A DNA stretch of 19,634 bases from Actinomycetota bacterium. GTDB taxonomy: Bacteria; Actinomycetota; Actinomycetes; Nanopelagicales; Nanopelagicaceae. The notes under the pieces are model-generated. The model was given only the letters and a program-made list of their open reading frames with translations, ran no database searches and was not told where the DNA came from. Shown here piece after piece: positions 6,039 to 12,936 of this stretch. Position 1 is the stretch's first letter. Each line of letters opens with the position of its first letter. The stretch covers positions 1 through 19,634 of the forward strand of contig WLRE01000014.1 in assembly GCA_009698045.1 (NCBI GenBank), read 5' to 3'. A program made the position numbers and the translations under genes.

Positions 6039-7121
6039 ATGGCTTCAGAAAAATCTGAAAAGCAGAATGAAAAAGCTAATAGCGACAAGAGCAAGGCCCT
6101 AGATACAGCCCTCGCCCAGATTGAGCGTCAGTTCGGTAAGGGTTCAGTAATGAAGATGGGCGATCGCGGCCCAGTTATTCAAGAGGTTATTCCTACCGGC
6201 TCTATCGCCTTGGATATCGCTCTTGGAATCGGCGGCTTACCTCGCGGCCGTATCGTAGAAATTTATGGACCTGAATCCTCAGGTAAGACCACTGTTGCAT
6301 TGCATGCAATTGCCAATGCTCAGCGCGCTGGCGGCATCGCAGCATTTATCGATGCAGAGCACGCACTCGATCCCGAGTATGCACGCAAGCTCGGCGTTGA
6401 TATCGATGCGCTCTTAGTCTCACAGCCAGATACCGGTGAGCAAGCACTTGAGATCATGGATATGTTGGTTCGCTCCGGCGCTATCGATATCATCGTTGTT
6501 GACTCAGTTGCAGCACTTACTCCTCGCGCAGAAATCGAAGGCGAGATGGGCGATTCCCATATGGGTCTTCAAGCTCGTCTGATGTCTCAAGCGCTTCGTA
6601 AGATCACTGGCGCACTTCACCAATCCAATACCACTGCAATCTTTATCAATCAGCTCCGCGAAAAGATCGGCGTCTTCTTCGGAACTCCTGAAACAACCAC
6701 AGGTGGAAAGGCGCTTAAGTTCTACGCCTCAGTTCGCCTAGATATCCGTCGTATCGAAACTCTCAAGGATGGACAAGAAGCGGTCGGTAACCGTACTCGC
6801 GTCAAGGTCGTCAAAAATAAGATGGCCCCACCATTCAAGCAGGCCGAATTCGACATTATCTACAGCGTCGGAATCTCACGCGAAGGCTCTCTCATCGACC
6901 TAGGTGTAGATGTTGGCGTCGTCAAGAAGGCTGGAGCTTGGTATACCTACGAAGCTGATCAGCTTGGACAAGGTAAGGAGAATGCACGTCAATTCCTTAT
7001 CGATAATCCAGATCTTGCAAACGATATCGAGTCCAAGATTCGCGCTCACTATGTTCCTGTAACAGTTGATCCTGAACTCGTTGCAGCAATCGATGAAGCA
7101 ACCGCAGAGGTTGATTTCTAA
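6039..7121 (+). CDS. recA: Recombinase RecA
   Basis: RecA forms the ATP-dependent nucleoprotein filament for homologous recombination and stimulates LexA self-cleavage. The 360-residue protein has Walker A GPESSGKT at 77–84, the FIDAEHALDPEYARKLGVD block, the Walker B region IIVVDSVAALTPRAEIEGEMGD in the core, the MGLQARLMSQALRK stretch and GTPETTTGGKALKFYASVRL of the L2 region. There is no intein, and the C-terminus is acidic as usual. I chose ATG 6039 because GAAAGG (6026–6031) lies seven bases upstream; in-frame ATG 6024 and GTG 5985 would add 5 or 18 residues not typical of the family. The upstream SOS box indicates LexA control, and recX follows after three bases. Confidence 0.98.
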   Translation: MASEKSEKQNEKANSDKSKALDTALAQIERQFGKGSVMKMGDRGPVIQEVIPTGSIALDIALGIGGLPRGRIVEIYGPESSGKTTVALHAIANAQRAGGIAAFIDAEHALDPEYARKLGVDIDALLVSQPDTGEQALEIMDMLVRSGAIDIIVVDSVAALTPRAEIEGEMGDSHMGLQARLMSQALRKITGALHQSNTTAIFINQLREKIGVFFGTPETTTGGKALKFYASVRLDIRRIETLKDGQEAVGNRTRVKVVKNKMAPPFKQAEFDIIYSVGISREGSLIDLGVDVGVVKKAGAWYTYEADQLGQGKENARQFLIDNPDLANDIESKIRAHYVPVTVDPELVAAIDEATAEVDF

Positions 7122-7124
7122 AAG

Positions 7125-7619
7125 TTGAAAAAGAGCCAAGATCTAGAAGCTAGCTCCTACTCCGAGTACCAGCAGGCAGAGACCATCGCGTTATATGCGT
7201 TGGCACCTCGGGCTCGGAGTAGGGCTGAGCTTCATGCACTTTTATTGAAGCGAGATGTCTCAGAAGAAAATGCATCAGCAGTTCTAGACCAGCTCGAACT
7301 TCAAGGCCTGCTCAATGATTTAGAGTTCGCGGGACTCTGGGCAGAGTCTCGCGTACGTCAGAAGAAGCTCTCCAAGCGAGCAATTGCGCAAGAGTTGAAA
7401 GTCAAAGGCGTCTCAGCGGATATCATCGAAGAGACTATTGATGGAATTGATGATGAAGATGAATACGCGATGGCCTTTACCTTGGCCGAGCGCAAATATC
7501 GCTCCTGTTCACACCTCGATCCTGAAGTTGCCTATCGCCGAATCTCTGGCTTGATGGCGCGTAAAGGCTTTAGCCACAGCATTACCTCGCGCATTATGCG
7601 TGAACTACTCGCTTCTTAA
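7125..7619 (+). CDS. recX: Regulatory protein RecX
   Basis: RecX binds RecA filaments and limits their growth or ATPase activity. The 164-residue protein is built from the repeated three-helix units of the family: ALAPRARSRAELHALLLKRD near residues 26–45, LLNDLEFAGLWAESRVRQKKLSKRAIAQELKVKGV near 61–95, and the C-terminal YRRISGLMARKGFSHSITSRIMREL. Length is normal. It begins at TTG 7125, three bases after recA; AGAGG at 7106–7110 is the nearest purine-rich site but is rather far away, so coupling to recA translation is likely. The classic recA–recX pairing supports the call. Confidence 0.92.
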   Translation: MKKSQDLEASSYSEYQQAETIALYALAPRARSRAELHALLLKRDVSEENASAVLDQLELQGLLNDLEFAGLWAESRVRQKKLSKRAIAQELKVKGVSADIIEETIDGIDDEDEYAMAFTLAERKYRSCSHLDPEVAYRRISGLMARKGFSHSITSRIMRELLAS

Positions 7620-7625
7620 CTCAAC

Positions 7626-7631
7626 TACGAT
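7626..7631 (+). promoter_or_regulatory. -10 hexamer of a leaderless miaB promoter
   Basis: TACGAT fits TANNNT and ends exactly six bases before the GTG at 7638, in the 18-bp gap after recX. There is no Shine-Dalgarno before that GTG, which agrees with a transcript starting at the codon itself. The -35 is not recognisable. Confidence 0.55.
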
Positions 7632-7637
7632 TAGCGA

Positions 7638-9089
7638 GTGACTCGCACCTTTGTTGTAGAAACCTACGGATGTCAGATGAATGCCCATGACACCGAGCGG
7701 ATTTCTGGCCTGCTTCTCGATGCTGGATATGAACAGGCTCTGGCAGGTAGCGATCCTGATCTCGTAGTCTTTAATACCTGCGCGGTCCGTGAAAATGCTG
7801 ATAACAAGTTATATGGCAATCTCTCTTTCCTTGCCCCGCGTAAGAAATCAGATCCTGGATTTCAAATTGCGGTGGGTGGCTGCATGGCACAGAAGGATCA
7901 AGAGTCCATTGTTAAACGAGCACCATATGTAGATGTTGTCTTTGGAACTCACAATATTGGCTCGTTACCCGCACTGCTTGAGCGCGCACGCATTGAAGAA
8001 GAGTCCCAGGTCGAGATTAAGGAATCTCTCGAACATTTCCCCTCCACGTTACCTGCCCGTCGCCACTCTGCTTTTAGTGGCTGGGTCTCAGTCTCTGTGG
8101 GATGTAACAACACGTGCACTTTCTGCATCGTTCCTGCATTGCGGGGGATAGAGAAAGATCGGCCTGCCAATGACATTCTCACTGAGGTAAAGGCGTTAGT
8201 TGATCAAGGTGTCATCGAAATTACATTACTCGGACAGAACGTTAATGCCTATGGCGTTGAACTAGGGGAGCGCGGGGCATTTGCTCGCTTGCTTGCAGAT
8301 GTAGCAAAAGTTCCGGGTCTAGAGCGAATTCGTTTCATGTCTCCGCATCCAAGAGATTTCACTGACGATGTCATCCAAGCCATGGCCTCACATTCAAATG
8401 TAATGCCACATCTTCATATGCCACTGCAATCAGGTAGCGACAGAATTCTTCAAGCAATGCGCAGGTCCTATCGCCGCGATCGATATATGGGAATCATTGA
8501 GAAGGTCCGTACTGCAATGCCAGAAGCCACGATCACTACCGACATCATCGTTGGATTTCCCGGTGAGAGCGATCAAGATTTCGAAGATACTTTGAGCCTG
8601 GCTCGTGAAGCTAAGTTCCTTGCCGCTTACACCTTCCAATATTCCAAGCGCCCAGGCACGCCGGCCGCCACTATGGATGGACAGATTTCAGATTCAGTAA
8701 TGCGCGAACGCTACGAGGCGCTCCATAAGTTGCAACAAGAGATCTCGCACGAAGTAAATAAGGTAGTTGTCGGAACCCAGCAAGAAGTTTTGGTCGCCGA
8801 TCACGTTGGTCGTCATGACGATGAACGGGCTCGCATGACTGGTCGCAGCAAAGATTTCCGTCTCGTTCACTTTGGAATCGATGCCGACAATCCACCTCGA
8901 ATTGGCGATGCCGTAACGGTTGCGATTACTTCCGCATCACCCAACTTCGTCGTTGCAGAGAACCTCCCTATTCACATTCGCAAAACAGCTGGCGGCGATG
9001 CACACGAAGCGCGGATGCGAGAGAGCGGTCCGACTCCGATAATGGTGGGCATGCCTACTTTGGCAACCTTGAAGGCGCGGGGCGATTAA
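7638..9089 (+). CDS. miaB: tRNA-2-methylthio-N6-dimethylallyladenosine synthase MiaB
   Basis: MiaB is a radical-SAM methylthiotransferase that converts i6A37 to ms2i6A37 in tRNAs reading UNN codons, acting after MiaA. The 483-residue protein shows cluster cysteines C12 (ETYGCQMNAHD), C48 (FNTCAVRENA) and C82 (GGCMAQKD), the radical-SAM CxxxCxxC at C156, C160 and C163 (GCNNTCTFCIVP), and a C-terminal TRAM domain followed by a ~35-residue tail. YGCQMN and NTCAVRENA are MiaB-specific and separate it from RimO. GTG 7638 has no ribosome-binding site but a well-placed TACGAT upstream suggests a leaderless message. The miaA start directly abuts the stop, pairing the two enzymes that act on the same nucleotide. 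Confidence 0.97.
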   Translation: MTRTFVVETYGCQMNAHDTERISGLLLDAGYEQALAGSDPDLVVFNTCAVRENADNKLYGNLSFLAPRKKSDPGFQIAVGGCMAQKDQESIVKRAPYVDVVFGTHNIGSLPALLERARIEEESQVEIKESLEHFPSTLPARRHSAFSGWVSVSVGCNNTCTFCIVPALRGIEKDRPANDILTEVKALVDQGVIEITLLGQNVNAYGVELGERGAFARLLADVAKVPGLERIRFMSPHPRDFTDDVIQAMASHSNVMPHLHMPLQSGSDRILQAMRRSYRRDRYMGIIEKVRTAMPEATITTDIIVGFPGESDQDFEDTLSLAREAKFLAAYTFQYSKRPGTPAATMDGQISDSVMRERYEALHKLQQEISHEVNKVVVGTQQEVLVADHVGRHDDERARMTGRSKDFRLVHFGIDADNPPRIGDAVTVAITSASPNFVVAENLPIHIRKTAGGDAHEARMRESGPTPIMVGMPTLATLKARGD

Positions 9090-9992
9090 TTGCCAAAGCT
9101 GATTGTTGTTACAGGCGCGACTGCTACAGGTAAGAGTGATTTAGCAATCTCACTTGCCCAAGAGTTAGGCGCTGAAATTGTTAATGCTGACTCCATGCAG
9201 CTCTATCGAGGCATGGATATCGGAACTGCGAAATTATCTTTGGCCGAGCGGGCGGGGATTCCACATCACTTATTGGATGTGGTCGATGTAGATACAGATG
9301 TGAGCGTCTCTTGGTATCAAGAGAGCGCCCGCGCCATCATTGACGCCCTACTCGCGGCTAATAAATCTGTTGTTGTGGTCGGCGGTACTGGTCTCTATAT
9401 CAAAGCGATTCTCGACGATCTCAATTTTCCCGAAACTGATCCAGCAGTGAGAGCCGCGATTACTACCGAAGCAGAAAAATTGGGCAACGAGGCGATGCAC
9501 AAGCGCCTTTCCACACTTGATCCGGCGGCTGCACTTGCTATTCCGCAAGAGAATATTCGCCGAGTGATTCGCGCACTTGAGGTAATTGAAATTACTGGCA
9601 AGCCCTACACGGCTAATTTACCCAGAGAGGCTTCATCCAAATACCCACACGCAAAACAATTTGGGTTAGTTATGGATCGCGAAACTCTTGATATTCGCAT
9701 CGATGCCCGCGTTAACCAGATGTGGCAATTAGGTTTTGTTGATGAAGTAGAAACTTTAATTAATCAGGGAATTTTGGATGGCAAGACCGCTCGGGCTGCA
9801 ATCGGATATGCCCAAATTATTAAGTTGAAACATGGAGAAATGAGTGAGCCCGAGGCAAAGGAAGATACTGCCCGAGCGACGAGGCAGTATGCCCGCAGGC
9901 AAGAGACCTGGTTCTCCCGCGATATGCGAATTCAATGGATCAAGCCCGGCGCACCAGAAGAGCGCTTATCCACTGCGCTATCTAGCCTCTAA
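9090..9992 (+). CDS. miaA: tRNA dimethylallyltransferase MiaA
   Basis: MiaA transfers a dimethylallyl group to N6 of A37 of tRNAs, making the substrate for MiaB. The 300-residue protein has the P-loop GATATGKS at 9–16, the DSMQLYRGMDIGTAK substrate motif at 34–48, HHLLDVVDVD, and VVVGGTGLYIKAI near 96–108; RATRQYARRQETWFSRD near the C-terminus is also characteristic. Length is normal. The start is TTG 9090, immediately after the miaB stop with no gap, so expression probably depends on translational coupling to miaB. The last bases hold the likely -10 element of dapF. Confidence 0.96.
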   Translation: MPKLIVVTGATATGKSDLAISLAQELGAEIVNADSMQLYRGMDIGTAKLSLAERAGIPHHLLDVVDVDTDVSVSWYQESARAIIDALLAANKSVVVVGGTGLYIKAILDDLNFPETDPAVRAAITTEAEKLGNEAMHKRLSTLDPAAALAIPQENIRRVIRALEVIEITGKPYTANLPREASSKYPHAKQFGLVMDRETLDIRIDARVNQMWQLGFVDEVETLINQGILDGKTARAAIGYAQIIKLKHGEMSEPEAKEDTARATRQYARRQETWFSRDMRIQWIKPGAPEERLSTALSSL

Positions 9993-9996
9993 CCTC

Positions 9997-10002
9997 TATT
10001 AT
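9997..10002 (+). promoter_or_regulatory. -10 hexamer of a leaderless dapF promoter
   Basis: TATTAT, a near-perfect TATAAT, ends six bases before ATG 10009 in the 16-bp miaA–dapF gap. No Shine-Dalgarno is present (the gap reads ATCAAATC before the ATG). This is the strongest single -10 match of the five leaderless candidates. Confidence 0.6.
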
Positions 10003-10008
10003 CAAATC

Positions 10009-10800
10009 ATGATTGCAACTTATGGCCACGGGACAGAGAATGATTTTCTCCTCATCTTTGATCCCGAAAACCAGATTAATCTCACGCAATCACAAGTTGC
10101 TGCGATGTGTGACCGCACTAATGGCTTAGATACCGATGGACTAATACGAATCTCTAAACTCGACGGTAAATGGTTTATGGATTATCGAAATAATGATGGC
10201 TCTATTGCCGAGATGTGTGGCAATGGAATTCGCGTGATGGCTAAGTACCTGATTGAAAAGGGACATCAACCTTCTGGAATATTTGGCATTAATACCCGTG
10301 ATGGAATGAAGTATTTAGCTGTTCCTGATGAGGGTGATATCTCAGTCAACATGGGAAAAGTCGAAGAGATCTATGGTGAGATCCAAGCAGCAGCTAACGG
10401 CCACACCTGGGCTGGCTACAACATCAATGTAGGTAATCCCCATGCCGTTGTATTTGTAGATGATGTACTAGATGCCGGCGATCTACTCACTGCTCCCGTT
10501 GTTACTCCTGAAGATGAATATCCAGATGGTGTAAATGTTGAGTTTGTTGAGTTTTTAGATAATGGCGAAATCAAGATGCGCGTCCACGAACGCGGAGTGG
10601 GCGAGACCCCATCTTGTGGAACAGGAACCTGCGCAGTAGCACTTGCTGCAACTCTCAAGAAAGGGCAGAAACTTCCTAGTCGTTGGATTATCAATCCGCC
10701 TGGTGGACGTTTAATTGTAGATATCGACGGTCATAGCAATGCAACTTTGATTGGCCCAGCTGTTATCGGGGTTGACCACGATGTGAGTAAATATTTGTGA
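10009..10800 (+). CDS. dapF: Diaminopimelate epimerase DapF
   Basis: DapF interconverts LL- and meso-diaminopimelate for lysine and peptidoglycan synthesis using two cysteines. In the 263-residue protein both are present: C70 in AEMCGNGIRVMAKYL and C203 in ETPSCGTGTCAVA. The N-terminal GHGTENDFLLIFD and the NVGNPHAVVF block are also family signatures. The frame is open further upstream within miaA, but ATG 10009 begins at the expected N-terminus and has a well-placed TATTAT, so the longer version is an artefact. It overlaps hflX by GTGA. Meso-diaminopimelate use fits an actinobacterial wall, though wall chemistry cannot be read from one gene. Confidence 0.96.
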   Translation: MIATYGHGTENDFLLIFDPENQINLTQSQVAAMCDRTNGLDTDGLIRISKLDGKWFMDYRNNDGSIAEMCGNGIRVMAKYLIEKGHQPSGIFGINTRDGMKYLAVPDEGDISVNMGKVEEIYGEIQAAANGHTWAGYNINVGNPHAVVFVDDVLDAGDLLTAPVVTPEDEYPDGVNVEFVEFLDNGEIKMRVHERGVGETPSCGTGTCAVALAATLKKGQKLPSRWIINPPGGRLIVDIDGHSNATLIGPAVIGVDHDVSKYL

Positions 10801-12239
10801 GTCCACAAGATCCACTCGATATTGATATTGACACTCTGCTCGCAGAGTCAGCGCGAGTAGCCGCAGAATACGATGCCTCCGAAAATGAGGCAGAGCACTA
10901 TGAAAGTAACCAGCAAGATTTACAAGATCGACAGGCTCTTCGCCGAATCGCAGGTCTATCGACCGAACTCCAAGACATTTCAGATGCTGAATATCGCCAG
11001 CTCCGGTTAGAGAAAGTTGTTCTTATAGGAGTATGGACTGAAGGAACAATCCTGGATGCCGAAAATTCTATGAAGGAACTATCAGCTTTAGCAGAGACTG
11101 CCGGCTCACAAGTGATGGATGCGCTCATCCAACGCCGCGATCGGGCAGACCCTTCTACATTTATTGGCTCTGGAAAAGTTGTAGAACTTAAGCAGATTGT
11201 CGCCGCAACCGGTGCGGACACTGTTGTTTGCGATGGCGAACTTTCACCTGCGCAACTTCGCAGCTTAGAACAGAAAGTCAAAGTTAAAGTTATTGATCGC
11301 ACTGCTTTGATTCTCGATATCTTCGCGCAACATGCCAAGAGCCGCGAAGGTAAGGCGCAAGTAGAACTTGCTCAGATGACTTATCTCTTGCCACGCCTTC
11401 GTGGTTGGGGTGACTCCCTCTCGCGTCAAGCAGGTGGCATCGGTGGCCGCGGCCCTGGTGAAACAAAGATTGAAACAGATCGTCGCCGTATCAATGACAA
11501 GATGGCCAAGCTTAAAAAAGAGATTAAAGAGATGAAAGTGGCGCGCGATACTAAGCGCCAAGAACGAACTCGCCATCAAATTCCATCTGTCTCAATCGCT
11601 GGTTACACAAATGCCGGAAAGTCTTCGCTCATGAATCGACTAACCGGTGCTGGCGTATTAGTAGAGAACGCCCTCTTTGCTACCTTGGATCCTACGACTC
11701 GCAAAGTTACATCAAACGATGGTCGTATCTACACTCTCTCAGATACGGTGGGATTTGTCCGTCATCTACCTCATCAACTGGTGGAAGCCTTTAAATCCAC
11801 TCTGGAAGAAGTTGCTGGCTCAGATCTCATTGTGCACGTGGTGGATGGATCGCACGCTGATCCGAAAGAACAGATTCGCGCAGTGCGCCAGGTCATTAAT
11901 GAAATTGGCGCAGGAGATGTGCTCGAGATTATCGCAATTAATAAATCAGATATCGCTTCACCGGAAGTGATGATGCAGCTCTTGCGAGAAGAGCCCAACA
12001 GTTTCGCATTCTCCGCTCGTACCGGCTTTGGGGTAGATACCTTGCTAGCAGCTATTGAAGGTTCACTCCCACGTCCCCGAGTGGAGATCAGCGTAGTGAT
12101 TCCATTTACTCGAGGCGATTTAGTCTCCGCTATTCACGAACGCGGCCAAATTCTCTCAGAAGAGTATCTACCTGAAGGTACCTCTATCCATGCGATGGTC
12201 GATGGCGCTTTAGCGCAGCAAATTTCTGATTTACAGTAA
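10797..12239 (+). CDS. hflX: Ribosome-associated GTPase HflX
   Basis: HflX is a GTPase that splits stalled or stressed 70S ribosomes. The 480-residue protein has the HflX N-terminal domain (about 70–195, including DPSTFIGSGKVVELK), the GGRGPGETKIETDRRRI helix–linker region at 216–232, and a G domain with G1 GYTNAGKSS (269–277), G3 DTVGF (316–320) and G4 NKSD (382–385). The N-terminal ~65 residues form an acidic actinobacterial-type extension. GTG 10797 overlaps the dapF stop (GTGA), implying coupling. In many actinobacteria hflX is followed by lexA/nrdR-type genes; here it is followed directly by the Sua5-like gene, joining two normally separate conserved blocks. Confidence 0.96.
   Translation: MSPQDPLDIDIDTLLAESARVAAEYDASENEAEHYESNQQDLQDRQALRRIAGLSTELQDISDAEYRQLRLEKVVLIGVWTEGTILDAENSMKELSALAETAGSQVMDALIQRRDRADPSTFIGSGKVVELKQIVAATGADTVVCDGELSPAQLRSLEQKVKVKVIDRTALILDIFAQHAKSREGKAQVELAQMTYLLPRLRGWGDSLSRQAGGIGGRGPGETKIETDRRRINDKMAKLKKEIKEMKVARDTKRQERTRHQIPSVSIAGYTNAGKSSLMNRLTGAGVLVENALFATLDPTTRKVTSNDGRIYTLSDTVGFVRHLPHQLVEAFKSTLEEVAGSDLIVHVVDGSHADPKEQIRAVRQVINEIGAGDVLEIIAINKSDIASPEVMMQLLREEPNSFAFSARTGFGVDTLLAAIEGSLPRPRVEISVVIPFTRGDLVSAIHERGQILSEEYLPEGTSIHAMVDGALAQQISDLQ
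12232..12237 (+). promoter_or_regulatory. -10 hexamer of a leaderless promoter for the Sua5-like gene
   Basis: TACAGT overlaps the end of hflX and ends six bases before ATG 12244. No ribosome-binding site precedes that ATG. The same TANNNT-N6-start geometry is seen at the next gene, glyA. Confidence 0.5.
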
Positions 12240-12243
12240 GCAC

Positions 12244-12915
12244 ATGTCCGAGCTCCTGCTGATAAATCTCGTAGCCATCGCGCCCGGGTCTGCGGAATAC
12301 CGCGACTCCATCACGGCGGTGGCAGCGCGAATTAGCGCGGGCGAAGTTATCATCGCACCGCTGGAGAGCTCATACGTATTTCTCTGTGATGCGTTTAATC
12401 GTGAAGCGGTATCCAAGATTCACTTTTTGCGAGGAGATGCTCCCGGTACCGCATGTCAGGTAGCAATAGCATCGGCCACAACACTTCAAGGAATAACGCA
12501 GCAACTTTCCAGCGCACTTAAATCTTTGGCTGAGACTTTCTGGCCAGGACTTCTAACCTTGATGGTTCGACCTAACGCTGCACTGCATTGGGATTTAGGT
12601 GATGGTGGAGTATTAGAGAGCTTTGCCGTCAGAGTGCCAGACCAGGATTTCGTGCGCGAAGTTATTGCGAAAGTTGGACCAGTCGCAATTGCTAGTGCAT
12701 CTATGAGTGGCCAACCACCATCACTCTCGCTTGCTCAAACATCAGCGCTGCCTGAGGAGATCTCGGTGTACGTAGATGGGGGAGAGTTCGAACTCTCGCT
12801 CTCATCCACGGTCGTGGCAGAGACCAGCGCTGGATTTGTTAATTGCACTCGAATTGGAGCAATCTCACTAGAGGAATTGCGAAAAGTTCTTCCCACAATC
12901 GGTGCCTCAAACTAG
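12244..12915 (+). CDS. Divergent Sua5/YrdC-family protein (threonylcarbamoyl-AMP synthase-like)
   Basis: Sua5/TsaC makes threonylcarbamoyl-AMP for the t6A37 tRNA modification. This 223-residue protein aligns along the family: a GEVIIAPLESSYVF strand near 34–47, FWPGLLTLMV near 99–108, LHWDLGDGG, FAVRVPD, and SSTVVAETS near the end. It closely follows the actinobacterial type (as in mycobacterial Rv1301, from memory). However, the usual active-site motifs are altered: PT[DE]TVYG reads PLESSYVF, the K-x-R-x-x-P element reads as an RGDAPG stretch, and S-A-N reads S-A-S. The fold is therefore likely but the classical activity is doubtful. The place before glyA and wecA matches the conserved prfA–prmC–sua5–glyA–wecA–atp order, with prfA and prmC missing. 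ATG 12244 is four bases after hflX. Confidence 0.8.
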   Translation: MSELLLINLVAIAPGSAEYRDSITAVAARISAGEVIIAPLESSYVFLCDAFNREAVSKIHFLRGDAPGTACQVAIASATTLQGITQQLSSALKSLAETFWPGLLTLMVRPNAALHWDLGDGGVLESFAVRVPDQDFVREVIAKVGPVAIASASMSGQPPSLSLAQTSALPEEISVYVDGGEFELSLSSTVVAETSAGFVNCTRIGAISLEELRKVLPTIGASN

Positions 12916-12924
12916 CTCTCCTAT

Positions 12925-12930
12925 TACTCT
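12925..12930 (+). promoter_or_regulatory. -10 hexamer of a leaderless glyA promoter
   Basis: TACTCT ends six bases before ATG 12937 in the 21-bp gap. AGGA (12931–12934) is only two bases from the ATG, too close for a normal ribosome-binding site, which supports leaderless initiation. Confidence 0.5.
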
Positions 12931-12936
12931 AGGAAC

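Noticed and set aside
5819..6094. 91-codon minus-strand open frame covering the recA control region
   Set aside because: It would run through the SOS box, the leader and the recA start; its sequence looks like no known protein and it lacks a ribosome-binding site.
6039..7121. Intein in recA
   Set aside because: The RecA core is continuous with no insertion at the P-loop or elsewhere, and the total length is normal.
9844..10008. Longer dapF start inside miaA
   Set aside because: The extra 55 residues are a shadow of miaA; the DapF family starts at the ATG at 10009, which also has its own -10 hexamer.
10898..11338. 146-codon minus-strand open frame within hflX
   Set aside because: Its Ser/Arg/Cys-rich composition is typical of an antisense shadow; the + strand encodes the clear HflX domain.
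12916..12936. Glycine or other riboswitch upstream of glyA
   Set aside because: The gap is only 21 bp, with a -10-like hexamer ending six bases before the ATG; there is no room for an aptamer.
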